From assembly GCF_004364325.1 (NCBI RefSeq), contig NZ_SOCP01000001.1, positions 1 to 64,000 on the forward strand: a DNA stretch of 64,000 nt, in the 5' to 3' direction. A program made the position numbers and the translations under genes. The notes under the pieces are model-generated. The model did not search any database. It was not told the origin of the DNA and saw only the letters and a program-made list of their open reading frames with translations. Below are positions 7,897-16,193 of this stretch, one piece after another. Origin of the DNA: Actinophytocola oryzae (GTDB lineage: Bacteria > Actinomycetota > Actinomycetes > Mycobacteriales > Pseudonocardiaceae). Within the stretch, counting starts at the first letter, position 1; every line of letters starts with the position of its first letter.

Positions 7897-9260
7897 CGGG
7901 GATGCGTGACGTCCGAGTGGCCGCGGTCGACCTCGGCGCGTCGAGTGGCCGGGTGATGGTCGGCGAGGTCGGCCCGTACACGGTGGCACTGCGGGAATGT
8001 CACCGCTTCGAGAACCGTCCCGCGCGGGTCCACGGGACGCTGCACTGGGACATTCTCCCGCTGTACCAGGAGATGCTGGCCGGGGTGAGGACCGCGGGGC
8101 CGGTCGACGGGATCGGCGTCGACTCGTGGGCCGTGGACTACGGGCTGCTCGACGCGGACGGCGCGTTGCTCGGCAACCCCGTGCACTACCGGGACGAACG
8201 GACGAACGGCGCCAGGGACAACCTCGAACGCCTTGGCGCGCAGGAGCTGTACGCCACGACCGGGCTGCAGTTCCTGCCGTTCAACACCATTCATCAGCTG
8301 TCGGCCGAGACCCGGCTGGACTCGGCGCAGCGGCTGCTGATGATCCCGGACCTGCTCGCGTACTGGCTGACGGGCGAGCAGGGCGCGGAGATCACGAACG
8401 CCTCGACGACCCAGCTGCTGGACGTCCGGTCCCGTACGTGGGCGACCGGCCTGATGGCGAGGATCGGCGTCGATCCGTCGCTGTTCCCCGAGTTGCGGGA
8501 GCCGGGGACGGTGATCGGTGACTTCGGCGCCACGCCGGTGATCGCGGTCGGGTCGCACGACACGGCGTCCGCGGTCGTCGGGGTGCCTGCCGCGAACGAG
8601 CGGTTCGCCTACATCTCGTGCGGCACGTGGTCGCTGGTCGGCGTCGAGCTGGACACCCCGGTGCTCACGGAGGCCAGCAGGGAAGCCAACTTCACGAACG
8701 AGCTGGGTGTCGACGGGACGGTTCGGTACCTGCGCAACGTGATGGGGCTGTGGCTGCTGCAGGAGTGCGTGCGGGAGTGGGGGGCCGACACGACGGAGTT
8801 GTTGCGTGCGGCGGCGAAGCTCTCGAAGGGCGCGGTCATCGACCCGGACGACCCGGTCTTCCTGCCGCCTGGTGGCATGCCTGCGCGGATCGTCGAGGCG
8901 TGTAGGCGTGCGGACCAGCCGGTGCCCGAGGACCGGGCCGCGATCGTGCGGTGCATTGTGGACAGTCTGGCCGACGCGCACCGCCGGGCCGTCGAGGAGG
9001 CGCAGGAGCTGTCCGGACGGGCGGTCGACGTGGTGCACGTGGTCGGCGGTGGGGCGCGGAACTCGTTGCTGTGCCAGCTGACCGCGGACGCGTGCCACCT
9101 GCCGGTGCTGGCGGGACCCGTCGAGGCCACGGCGTTGGGCAACGTGCTGGTGCAGGCCCGTGTGCTGGGTGCGGTGAGCGGCGACCTCGCCCAGCTGCGG
9201 TCGCTCATCAGGGGCAGCCAACAGGTGACCCGCTACGAGCCCGCCCGCTCCGCGTTATGA
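7893..9260 (+). CDS. rhaB: L-rhamnulokinase
   Basis: 455 residues of the FGGY carbohydrate kinase family, opening with the ATP-binding AAVDLGASSGRVMVGE segment and containing the second nucleotide-binding stretch VVHVVGGGARNSLLCQL. It phosphorylates L-rhamnulose, supplying the aldolase encoded just upstream. The GTG at 7893 overlaps the aldolase stop (GTGA), indicating translational coupling; the ATG at 7902 is a possible alternative start three codons in. The stop codon TGA at 9258-9260 is formed by the first bases of a palindromic repeat. Confidence 0.93.
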   Translation: MTGMRDVRVAAVDLGASSGRVMVGEVGPYTVALRECHRFENRPARVHGTLHWDILPLYQEMLAGVRTAGPVDGIGVDSWAVDYGLLDADGALLGNPVHYRDERTNGARDNLERLGAQELYATTGLQFLPFNTIHQLSAETRLDSAQRLLMIPDLLAYWLTGEQGAEITNASTTQLLDVRSRTWATGLMARIGVDPSLFPELREPGTVIGDFGATPVIAVGSHDTASAVVGVPAANERFAYISCGTWSLVGVELDTPVLTEASREANFTNELGVDGTVRYLRNVMGLWLLQECVREWGADTTELLRAAAKLSKGAVIDPDDPVFLPPGGMPARIVEACRRADQPVPEDRAAIVRCIVDSLADAHRRAVEEAQELSGRAVDVVHVVGGGARNSLLCQLTADACHLPVLAGPVEATALGNVLVQARVLGAVSGDLAQLRSLIRGSQQVTRYEPARSAL

Positions 9261-9302
9261 AGGACGCCTTCGGTGCGTCCAGCGTTACGAAGGCGTCCTT
9301 CA
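9258..9302. repeat. GAAGGACGCCTTC palindromic repeat (hairpin), convergent gene end
   Basis: TGAAGGACGCCTTCG at 9258-9272 and its exact reverse complement at 9288-9302 form a 15-bp stem with a 15-nt loop. Each arm is itself a small palindrome (GAAGG-ACG-CCTTC). It lies between convergent rhaB and the aldo/keto reductase gene and could terminate both. The rhaB stop codon is inside the left arm. The same element recurs at 11153, 28891, 35609 and 42415. Confidence 0.9.
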
Positions 9303-9325
9303 GTGCAGTGGGCCGGCGGCCGGGG

Positions 9326-10186
9326 CTACGCGGCGTCCAGCTCCGCGAGCTCCTCGGCCGACAGCGTCAGGTGCACGGCCGCGGCCGAGTCGCGGATCGT
9401 CTCCGGGCGGGACGAGCCGGGGATCGGGATCACGACCGGTGCCTTGGCGAGCAGCCAGGCCAGGCACACCTGCTGCGGGCTCACGCCGTGTGCCTCGCCG
9501 ACCTTCGCGAACGGGGCGAAACGCGAACCCAGGTCACCGGCCTTGCTGATGCCGCCGAACGGGCTCCACGGCAGGAACGCGATGCCCAGGTCCGCGCACA
9601 GCGAAAGCTCCGGCTCACTGGACCGGAACGCGGGCGAGAACTGGTTCTGCACCGACACGAGCCGCCCGCCAAGGATCTCGTTCGACAGGCGGATCTGCTC
9701 CGGGTCGGCGTTCGAGATGCCCGCGTAACGGATCTTGCCCGCGTCCAGCAGGTCGCGGATCGCGCCGACCGAGTCCGCGTAGTCGACCCGCGGGTCGGGG
9801 CGGTGGAACTGGTACAGGCCGATCACGTCCACGCCGAGGCGCTTCAGGGACGCGTCGCACGCCTGCCTGAGGTACTCCGGCGAGCCGTTCAGGCCCCAGC
9901 CCTGGTTCGCGTCGCGGGTGTGGCCGCCCTTGGTGGCGACCAGGACCTCGGAGGTGTCGCCGCCGTAGGTCGCGAGCGCCTTAGCGACGAGCGACTCCCC
10001 GTGACCGAAGTCACCGCCGTCGCGGGCGTACGCGTCGGCGGTGTCGATGAACGTCACGCCCGCCTCGAGGGCCGCGTGGACGGTGTCGATCGACTGCTGC
10101 TCCGGCGGCCTGCTCGCGAGTGACATCGGCATCTCGCCGAGGCCGATCGCGCTGACCTGTGTGTCGCCGATGCGACGAGACTGCAT
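9326..10186 (-). CDS. Aldo/keto reductase
   Basis: 286 residues with the AKR TIM-barrel pattern: GVTFIDTADAY containing the catalytic Asp and Tyr, VLVATKGG with the Lys, and the C-terminal NADPH-binding IPIPGSSRPETIRDS. The family reduces aldehydes and ketones with NADPH in the cytoplasm. I chose the ATG at 10186 because it is preceded by GGAGGAATCCACC, an excellent ribosome-binding site; an in-frame ATG 15 bp upstream would place that site inside the gene. It is divergent from a LysR regulator, the usual arrangement for a regulated target. Substrate unknown. Confidence 0.92.
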   Translation of the reverse strand: MQSRRIGDTQVSAIGLGEMPMSLASRPPEQQSIDTVHAALEAGVTFIDTADAYARDGGDFGHGESLVAKALATYGGDTSEVLVATKGGHTRDANQGWGLNGSPEYLRQACDASLKRLGVDVIGLYQFHRPDPRVDYADSVGAIRDLLDAGKIRYAGISNADPEQIRLSNEILGGRLVSVQNQFSPAFRSSEPELSLCADLGIAFLPWSPFGGISKAGDLGSRFAPFAKVGEAHGVSPQQVCLAWLLAKAPVVIPIPGSSRPETIRDSAAAVHLTLSAEELAELDAA

Positions 10187-10240
10187 GGTGGATTCCTCCA
10201 TCTGGGTTGTGTACCTCCACCATCACCCGACACGATTAAG

Positions 10241-10273
10241 CTGTCAAACAGAAGTATTCGATCAGTTCAATCG
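10241..10273. promoter_or_regulatory. Candidate LysR operator between aldo/keto reductase and lysR
   Basis: The 103-bp divergent gap has an A+T-rich core unlike its surroundings. It contains CTGTCAAACAG (10241-10251, a CTGT/ACAG inverted repeat) and CGATCAGTTCAATCG (10259-10273, CGAT/ATCG arms with a 7-nt spacer). LysR regulators typically bind such interrupted dyads in divergent promoters. The assignment rests on position and symmetry only. Confidence 0.35.
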
Positions 10274-10289
10274 TTCTGGGTGATGAGTC

Positions 10290-11156
10290 GTGGAGCTGCG
10301 CCAGCTTTCCTACTTCGTCGCGGTCGCTGAGGAGTGTCACTTCACGCGGGCCGCCAAACGTATGCACGTGGCCCAGTCCGGACTCTCGGCATCCGTGCGG
10401 TCGCTGGAGCGGGAGCTTGGCGCGGAGCTGTTCGTGCGCAACACCCGGCAGGTGCGGCTCACGCCGGCGGGCACGGCGTTGCTGGTCGAGGCGCGGCGGA
10501 CCCTCGCCGCGTCGTCGGCCTGTGTGGACGCCGTCGCCGCGGTGCAGGGGCTCCTGCGTGGCAGCCTCACGATCGGGACGCTGCAGTGCCTCCACGTGGT
10601 GCACCTGCCGAGCGTCCTGTCGAGCTTCGTGTCCACCTACCCGGGGCTGGACATCGAGCTGCGCACGGGCGGGTCCGGCGAGCTGACCGGCCTGGTCGCG
10701 CAGGGCAAGCTCGACGTCGCGTTCGTGGCGCGGCCCGCCCTGCTGCCCGACGACGTGGCGATGACGCCACTGGCCGGTGAACCGATGGTGCTGGCGTGCG
10801 CGCCGAGCCACCCGCTGGCGTCGTCGGCGCGGGTGTCCGTGGCATCGCTGGCCGGGAAGCGGTTCGTCGACTTCGCGCCCGACTGGGGGCCGCGTGACCT
10901 GGTCGACTCGGTCGTCGGCGAGCGGCACGTGGCCCTGGAGGTCACCGACGTGCACTCGCTGCTGGACATGGTCGCGTGCGGGCTGGGGATCGCGCTGGTG
11001 CCGCAGTCGTTCTCGGTGAAGACCGACAGGGTGCAGTTCGTCGGGCTCGTCGACCGGGTGCCGACGTGGGAGACCGTGACGGTGACCGCGGCACCGGCCA
11101 GCGCGGCGGCGAGGGCACTGGTCGGCGCCGTACGCCACGCGGCCGGCCTGCACTGA
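10290..11156 (+). CDS. LysR-family transcriptional regulator
   Basis: 288 residues. The N-terminal winged helix-turn-helix (LRQLSYFVAVAEECHFTRAA ... QSGLSASVRSLEREL, residues 3-60) precedes an effector-binding domain with two periplasmic-binding-like lobes (from about residue 90; GSLTIGTLQCLHVVHLPSVL). The start is the GTG at 10290, giving the standard MELRQL N-terminus. It is divergent from the aldo/keto reductase and probably controls it. The stop TGA (11154-11156) lies in the left arm of a palindromic repeat. Confidence 0.93.
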   Translation: MELRQLSYFVAVAEECHFTRAAKRMHVAQSGLSASVRSLERELGAELFVRNTRQVRLTPAGTALLVEARRTLAASSACVDAVAAVQGLLRGSLTIGTLQCLHVVHLPSVLSSFVSTYPGLDIELRTGGSGELTGLVAQGKLDVAFVARPALLPDDVAMTPLAGEPMVLACAPSHPLASSARVSVASLAGKRFVDFAPDWGPRDLVDSVVGERHVALEVTDVHSLLDMVACGLGIALVPQSFSVKTDRVQFVGLVDRVPTWETVTVTAAPASAAARALVGAVRHAAGLH

Positions 11157-11199
11157 AGGACGCCTTCGTTACGCCCAGCGTCAGGAAGGCGTCCTTCAG
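11153..11199. repeat. GAAGGACGCCTTC palindromic repeat (hairpin), convergent gene end
   Basis: CTGAAGGACGCCTTC at 11153-11167 and GAAGGCGTCCTTCAG at 11185-11199 are perfect reverse complements with a 17-nt loop. The element sits between convergent lysR and the luxR gene, and its left arm supplies the lysR stop codon, as at rhaB. Probable bidirectional terminator. Confidence 0.9.
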
Positions 11200-11216
11200 T
11201 GCAGGCGGGGCGGGCG

Positions 11217-13829
11217 CTAGTCGAGCGTGCTCATCGTCGCTACCCGGCGAGCCAGCTCCACCCGTGAACGCACGCCCAGTGCGGTGAAGATGTTGCGCAG
11301 GTGGTGGTCGACCGTGCGGTGGCTGATCACCAGGCGGCGCGCGATCTCCTTGTTGGTCTCGCCCACCGCGACCAGGCGGGAGATCTCCGCCTGCTGCGGG
11401 GTGAGCCCCGTCAGCGGGCGGCCCGGTGCGTCGACGGTCTCGCCGGTGGCACGCAGCCCCGCGCGGGCCTTGTCCGCGCAGCGGTCCGCGCCCGCGGTCT
11501 CGAACACCCGCAGCGCGTCACGGAACAACGCCCGTGCGTCCCGGGCCCTGCGGTGGCGCCGCAGACGGTTGGCGTAGGCCATCTGGGTCCTCGCCAGCTC
11601 CATCGCCGCCCCCGCCCGGTGGTGCAGGGTGATCGCCGCGTCGAAGTTGGCGACCGCGTCCGCGATGTCCTCGGCCAGCAGGCCGTGGCAGCGGTGCGAC
11701 AGCGCGAGCCACGCGTCGCCGCCGCCCGCGTGCACCCAACGGTCGAACACGGCCAGCGCGCGGCGGGCCCGTTCCGGCTGCTCGACCAGCACCGCTGCCT
11801 CGACGAGCTGTGGCGTCGCGAGCACCCGGATGGCCGGCTGCGCGCCGCTCACCCCGGCGGCCATGGTCTCCAGCCGCCCGAGCGCGTCGACCGGGCGGTC
11901 GTCGGCCAGGTCGAGGCACGCCTGCGCCCACGACACGATCGCGCACGGCCGCCCGAGCGCTCGTTCGGCGATGCCGGGTGCGGCGGTGTCCATCATGGAC
12001 AGCGCGGTGTCCCGGTCGCCCCGCAACGCCGCCGACAGCGCCAGCAGCGACAGGTGCTCGATCCAGGTGTTGCGTTGCGCGGTCGCCGCCGACGCGGCCA
12101 GGCCCTCGGACGCCGCGACCTCGGCGGACCGGTGCCGGTCCAGCACGATGCCCGCGAGCGCGAGCTGCACGAGTGCCCACGGCAGCAACGACTCCCGCCC
12201 GGACAGTCGTGCCCTGCTGACCGCGGCGGACGCGCACTCGTAGGCATGCTCGACCCTGCCGAGCGCGAACGCGGCCTCCGCGGCCCACACGGCCGACGCC
12301 ACGTCGTCCGCCGCGAGCCCGTGGCGCACGGAGTGGAGCAGCGGCTCCACCGCGTCGTCGTGGCGGCCCGCGTAGGTCGCGGCGAGCCCGGCGAAGTGCG
12401 GGTGGTTCGTGGCGCGTGCCATGGCGAGGTAGCCGTGCAGGTCGCCGCACAGCCTGCGGGCCTCGCCGGACAGGAGCAGCGCCGTCCTGGCCGCCTCCGG
12501 GTCGGTGAGGTGGGCGGCGGCGGTGGCCAGTTCGTGGGTGGCCACGGACGGGTCGCCGTCACGCAGCTCCATCTCGCCGTGCAGCAGCGCACGCCTGCCC
12601 GCGTCCGCCTCACCCGCCCTCGACAGCAGGACCCGCGCCCAGCCCGGTCGCCCGGCACGCCACGCGTGCTCCGCGGCAACCAGCAGCCGGTCGGCACGTA
12701 ACGCCACGTCGGTGGTCAGCGCCGCCGCACGCTCCAACAGTGTCGCCGCGGTGATCGCGGGGGCGGTCGAGGCCGCGGCGGCCAGCTCGTCACCCAGCAT
12801 GGCGCTCGGCGTCGCGGTCGCCATGGCCTCGTGCCAGGTCCGCTGCGTGCCGGTCAGCTCCCTGGCCAGCGCCGCGTGCGCCGCACGCCGTTCGCTCGCG
12901 CCCGCCATCGCGTACAGGGTGGTGCGGACGACCTTGCTCGGCGGCCGCAGCAGGCCGGCGGCCAGCAGCTCGTCGACGTCGCCGAGCCTGCGCAGCACCC
13001 CGGCGTCCACTCCCGACTCGGCAGCGGCACACACCAGGGCGTGGCGGGCGGCAGGGGACAGGGCCGCGAGCCTGGCCCGGTAGTCGGCGCGCCGGGGGCC
13101 CTCCGGCAGCTCGTCCGGCAGGGGTGCCCGGCCCGACAGCTGGTCCAGTGTCAGGGACTCCGCGAGCGCCACCAGGTCGAGCGGGTTGCCGCCCGCCAGG
13201 TCGGCCAGCGCGGCACGCAGCCCTGGCGGCACGTCGCGGCCCATGCGGTCACGCAGCAGCTGCTCGCACGCGGTGTCCGGCAGCGGCGGCAGCCACAGGC
13301 GTTCCACCCCGGCCACGGCGTCCAGGTGCGACAGTTCCGGCCGGGCCGCGAGCACGAGCAGCACCCGCTGCCCGGTCAGCCGCCGCGCGGCGAAACCCAG
13401 CACCTCCAGCGACTGCTGGTCGAGCCACTGCGCGTCGTCGACCCAGCACAGCACCGGCGTGCGGGTCGCGAGGCGGCACAGCAGCTCGTACACGCCGCAG
13501 CGCAGCGGCAGCCCGTCCGCGGAGCCGCTGACCGCGTCCCGCAGGGCCTCCGGCAGCTCGTCGAAGCGCGCGGCGACCGGCGAGAGCAGCCGGTGCAGCC
13601 CGCCGAACGGCAGGTCCCGTTCGGCGGGTACACCACGCACGCCCAGCGTGGTCATGGCACCGGCACCCGCGACGAGCGAGGCCAGTACAGCCGACTTGCC
13701 CATCCCGGCTTCGCCGAGCACGACGACTCCCGCGCCCCTGCCGTCCCCTGCCGCGTCGAGCAGCTCCCGCAGCCTGCCCAGTTCGGCGTCCCTCCCGCGC
13801 AGCACGACGCCAAGCGGTCCGGCGGTCAC
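11217..13829 (-). CDS. Large LuxR-family ATPase regulator (LAL type)
   Basis: 870 residues. An N-terminal STAND/AAA ATPase has Walker A GEAGMGKS at 39-46 and Walker B VLCWVDDAQW near 125-134. A long helical TPR-like middle follows, then a C-terminal LuxR helix-turn-helix at about 808-868 (LTPQQAEISRLVAVGETNKE ... HRTVDHHLRNIFTALGV). LAL proteins are ATP-dependent activators of catabolic or secondary-metabolite genes. The GTG start overlaps the stop of the acyl-CoA synthetase by 4 bp (GTGA), so the two are cotranslated. It probably controls the same catabolic process as the synthetase. Confidence 0.93.
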   Translation of the reverse strand: MTAGPLGVVLRGRDAELGRLRELLDAAGDGRGAGVVVLGEAGMGKSAVLASLVAGAGAMTTLGVRGVPAERDLPFGGLHRLLSPVAARFDELPEALRDAVSGSADGLPLRCGVYELLCRLATRTPVLCWVDDAQWLDQQSLEVLGFAARRLTGQRVLLVLAARPELSHLDAVAGVERLWLPPLPDTACEQLLRDRMGRDVPPGLRAALADLAGGNPLDLVALAESLTLDQLSGRAPLPDELPEGPRRADYRARLAALSPAARHALVCAAAESGVDAGVLRRLGDVDELLAAGLLRPPSKVVRTTLYAMAGASERRAAHAALARELTGTQRTWHEAMATATPSAMLGDELAAAASTAPAITAATLLERAAALTTDVALRADRLLVAAEHAWRAGRPGWARVLLSRAGEADAGRRALLHGEMELRDGDPSVATHELATAAAHLTDPEAARTALLLSGEARRLCGDLHGYLAMARATNHPHFAGLAATYAGRHDDAVEPLLHSVRHGLAADDVASAVWAAEAAFALGRVEHAYECASAAVSRARLSGRESLLPWALVQLALAGIVLDRHRSAEVAASEGLAASAATAQRNTWIEHLSLLALSAALRGDRDTALSMMDTAAPGIAERALGRPCAIVSWAQACLDLADDRPVDALGRLETMAAGVSGAQPAIRVLATPQLVEAAVLVEQPERARRALAVFDRWVHAGGGDAWLALSHRCHGLLAEDIADAVANFDAAITLHHRAGAAMELARTQMAYANRLRRHRRARDARALFRDALRVFETAGADRCADKARAGLRATGETVDAPGRPLTGLTPQQAEISRLVAVGETNKEIARRLVISHRTVDHHLRNIFTALGVRSRVELARRVATMSTLD

Positions 13830-15373
13830 GACAACCGGCCCCGCAGCTCGCGCTTGAGCACCTTGCCCGCCGCCGACACGGGGATCTGGTCGACCAGCAG
13901 CACGTCCCGCAGCCGCTTGTAGGCCACGACCTGCTCGTTCACCGCCGCCATCAGCTTCTCCGGGGACACCGCCCCGTTCGCGGGCACCACGAACGCGACC
14001 GGCAGCTCGCCGACCGACGCGTCCGGCTTGCCGACGACCGCCGCGGCCAGCACACCCTCCTGCGCGGCGAGCAGCTCCTCCAGCTCACGTGGGTAGACGT
14101 TGTACCCCTTGTACAGCAGCATGTCCTTCATGCGGTCCACGATGGACAGGTAACCGTCCTCGTCGAAGATGCCGACGTCGCCGGTGTGCAGCCAGCCGTC
14201 GATGAGCACCTCGGCCGTCGCGTCGGGACGGTTGTGGTAGCCGGTCATCACCTGTGGACCCCGGATGCACACCTCGCCGCGCTCGCCGGGAGCGGTGGCG
14301 CCGTCGATGCGGACCTCGGTGTCGAACGTCGGCACACCGACCGTGCCCACCTTGCGGACACCCGAGGCGAACGCCGGGCCCGCCGTCGCGCCCATGGTGA
14401 CCTCGGTGAGCCCGTAGCCCTCGCTGATCAGCGCGTCCGGCGCGAGCGCGTGCAGGCGCCTGGTCATCTCCAGGGGCATCGGCGCGGCGCCGGAGCCGAT
14501 CGAGCGCACCGACGACAGGTCGGCCGTGTGGATGGCGGGGGAGTTCAGCAGCGCCGCGAACAACGCGGGCGCCCCACCCATCATCGTGACCCGCAGGCGT
14601 TTCGCGTCGGCCAGGTAGGCGGCCGGGTCGAGGCGGTCGTGCAGCGTGCAGCTGTACCCGGCCATGAGCAGGGCGTTCATGCCTGCGATCGTGCCCATGG
14701 CGTGGAACCACGGGGTCAGGTTGATCGACACCGCGGTGCCGAGCCGGGTCGGCCACTCCTCGTCGCTGCCGACCTGGTCGAGCACGAGCCCGCCCTGGCC
14801 GTCCACGGCCGGGACCGAGCCGCTGCCCCAGCACACGTACTGCAGCGTGTTGACCACGACGTTGCGGTGCGGCAGCCGCACGCCCTTCGACTCACCGGTC
14901 GTGCCGCCGGTGTAGGCGAGGTGCGCGAGGTCGGCGTACACGTCGATGTCGACCTCGGGCGGGGTCGTCGACCGGCCGGAGCAGATGCCCGGCACGTCCG
15001 GTGGCGTCACGACCAGCTTCGCGTCGGCGTCGGCGATCTGCCTGGCCGCCGCCGCTTCCGGCAGCAGCGGGTTGACCGGCACGAACACCGCGCCCGCGAG
15101 CAGCGTCCCGTAGTAGGCGACGGGGTACTCGAGGCAGTTCGGCATCCGCAGCGCCACCCGGTCGCCGTGGCCGATGCCCCGGTCGAGCAGGCCGTTGGCG
15201 AACTGCGCGGCGCGGTGGCCCAACTCGGCGTAGGTCACCTGCTCGCCGCCCCGCACGAACGCGACCCGGTCGCCGTAGCGCCGGGCGGACCCGAGGAGGA
15301 TCGCCCCTGCGGGCACCTCCGGGTACACCAGGGATTCGGGCAGGCCAGGGGGTCGGCTTCCGTCGTGCCACAC
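13826..15373 (-). CDS. AMP-forming acyl-CoA synthetase / carboxylate-CoA ligase
   Basis: 515 residues of the ANL superfamily. It has the P-loop-like YTGGTTGESKGV, the GYGLTEV adenylate-binding motif, GWLHTGDVG with the ribose-binding Asp, and the C-terminal catalytic Lys in AGKVLKREL. It activates a carboxylic acid (fatty, hydroxy- or aromatic) to its CoA thioester in the cytoplasm. The GTG start at 15373 follows GAGGAGG at good spacing. It is preceded by a TetR gene and a perfect inverted repeat, and coupled to a LuxR regulator. The divergent polyesterase and uptake operon makes a released monomer acid a plausible substrate, which is inference. Confidence 0.9.
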   Translation of the reverse strand: MWHDGSRPPGLPESLVYPEVPAGAILLGSARRYGDRVAFVRGGEQVTYAELGHRAAQFANGLLDRGIGHGDRVALRMPNCLEYPVAYYGTLLAGAVFVPVNPLLPEAAAARQIADADAKLVVTPPDVPGICSGRSTTPPEVDIDVYADLAHLAYTGGTTGESKGVRLPHRNVVVNTLQYVCWGSGSVPAVDGQGGLVLDQVGSDEEWPTRLGTAVSINLTPWFHAMGTIAGMNALLMAGYSCTLHDRLDPAAYLADAKRLRVTMMGGAPALFAALLNSPAIHTADLSSVRSIGSGAAPMPLEMTRRLHALAPDALISEGYGLTEVTMGATAGPAFASGVRKVGTVGVPTFDTEVRIDGATAPGERGEVCIRGPQVMTGYHNRPDATAEVLIDGWLHTGDVGIFDEDGYLSIVDRMKDMLLYKGYNVYPRELEELLAAQEGVLAAAVVGKPDASVGELPVAFVVPANGAVSPEKLMAAVNEQVVAYKRLRDVLLVDQIPVSAAGKVLKRELRGRLS

Positions 15374-15415
15374 GGGTATCGGGCCTCCTCAACGCCGGCG
15401 GTGAGTGCGTCCCGA

Positions 15416-15440
15416 TGAAACACCAAGCCAAAGTGTTTCA
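15416..15440. promoter_or_regulatory. Perfect inverted repeat, probable TetR operator
   Basis: TGAAACAC (15416-15423) and GTGTTTCA (15433-15440) are perfect reverse complements separated by 9 bp. The A+T-rich arms stand out in this genome. The site lies 43 bp upstream of the acyl-CoA synthetase start and overlaps the stop codon of the tetR gene transcribed toward it. Size and symmetry fit a TetR dimer site. Confidence 0.6.
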
Positions 15441-16055
15441 CAACCCCGCGGTGCGCTCCGATGCCGGAACGTGGCCCTCGACGAGTGCGGCGAGCAGTGT
15501 CGACGCCGCGTCGAGGTCCGGGGCGCGGGACGCGAGCACATCCGAGTACAAGAATGCCTCGCCGAGCCGGACGATGGCGTAGCAGAGGCTCTCCAGGCTC
15601 ACCGCGGGCACGAACCCGCCCGCCTCGACGTCGCGGCCGAGCAGGTTGACGTGCGCGGCCATGACCCTCGGCTGCACCCGGCCGCGCGGGTCGGTCAGCA
15701 CCCGGATCGCGACGGTCGGCTCCTCGGCGAGCAGGCGGCGGAACCCCTGGTTGCCCGCGATGTCGGACCGGTACTGGCGCATGACCGCGAGGCAGCGCAG
15801 CTCACCGGTCGCCGACCGCACCGCGTCACCGTTCTCCTTCTCGAACACCCGGATCGCGTGGTCCATCGTGCCGTTGCCCAGGTACCACAGCGCGTCGCCC
15901 ATCAGGTCCTCGCGGTTGCCCGCCCGGCGGAACAGCGTGCTGCGCGAGATGCCCAGCTCCGCTGCGAACGTCCGGGTGTCCAGGCGGACTCCCCGATCGA
16001 TCCAGTGCGCGGCGGCCCGCACGATCTCGTTGGCGTTGAGGCTCACGAGCCGCAC
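15438..16055 (-). CDS. TetR-family transcriptional regulator
   Basis: 205 residues. The N-terminal TetR helix-turn-helix is at about residues 8-50 (TFAAELGISRSTLFRRAGNR), and the remaining helical domain is not close to a subfamily I can name. The start is GTG at 16055; the GTG three codons in (16046) is also possible. It lies immediately upstream of the acyl-CoA synthetase, with an operator-like repeat between, and is divergent from the polyesterase gene. It is therefore well placed to control both, probably in response to an acyl-CoA or free acid. Confidence 0.85.
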   Translation of the reverse strand: MRLVSLNANEIVRAAAHWIDRGVRLDTRTFAAELGISRSTLFRRAGNREDLMGDALWYLGNGTMDHAIRVFEKENGDAVRSATGELRCLAVMRQYRSDIAGNQGFRRLLAEEPTVAIRVLTDPRGRVQPRVMAAHVNLLGRDVEAGGFVPAVSLESLCYAIVRLGEAFLYSDVLASRAPDLDAASTLLAALVEGHVPASERTAGL

Positions 16056-16152
16056 TGTACGACCGTCCAGCCCCCCGTGACCCGGACATCGGCGGGGGAC
16101 TGGCGATTACACCGATGCGGCGGCACCGGGGGGCTTGCGACGCTCAGGTACC

Positions 16153-16180
16153 CCGACTGGCTCGACGATGAGCCGATTGG
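16153..16180. promoter_or_regulatory. Imperfect 28-bp inverted repeat before the polyesterase start
   Basis: CCGACTGGCTC (16153-16163) and GAGCCGATTGG (16170-16180) pair at 8 of 11 positions around a 6-bp spacer. The repeat ends 13 bp before the ATG at 16194 and includes the likely ribosome-binding TTGGAG. It could be an operator for the divergent TetR protein or a translational hairpin. It differs from the TGAAACAC dyad at 15416, so two different regulators or modes are possible. Confidence 0.35.
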
Positions 16181-16193
16181 AGCCCTGCTGATC

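Noticed and set aside
4642..7989. 1115-residue antisense frame and similar long opposite-strand frames
   Set aside because: They are compositional shadows of lacI and rhaEW in high-G+C DNA, rich in Arg, His and Gly with no domain motifs.
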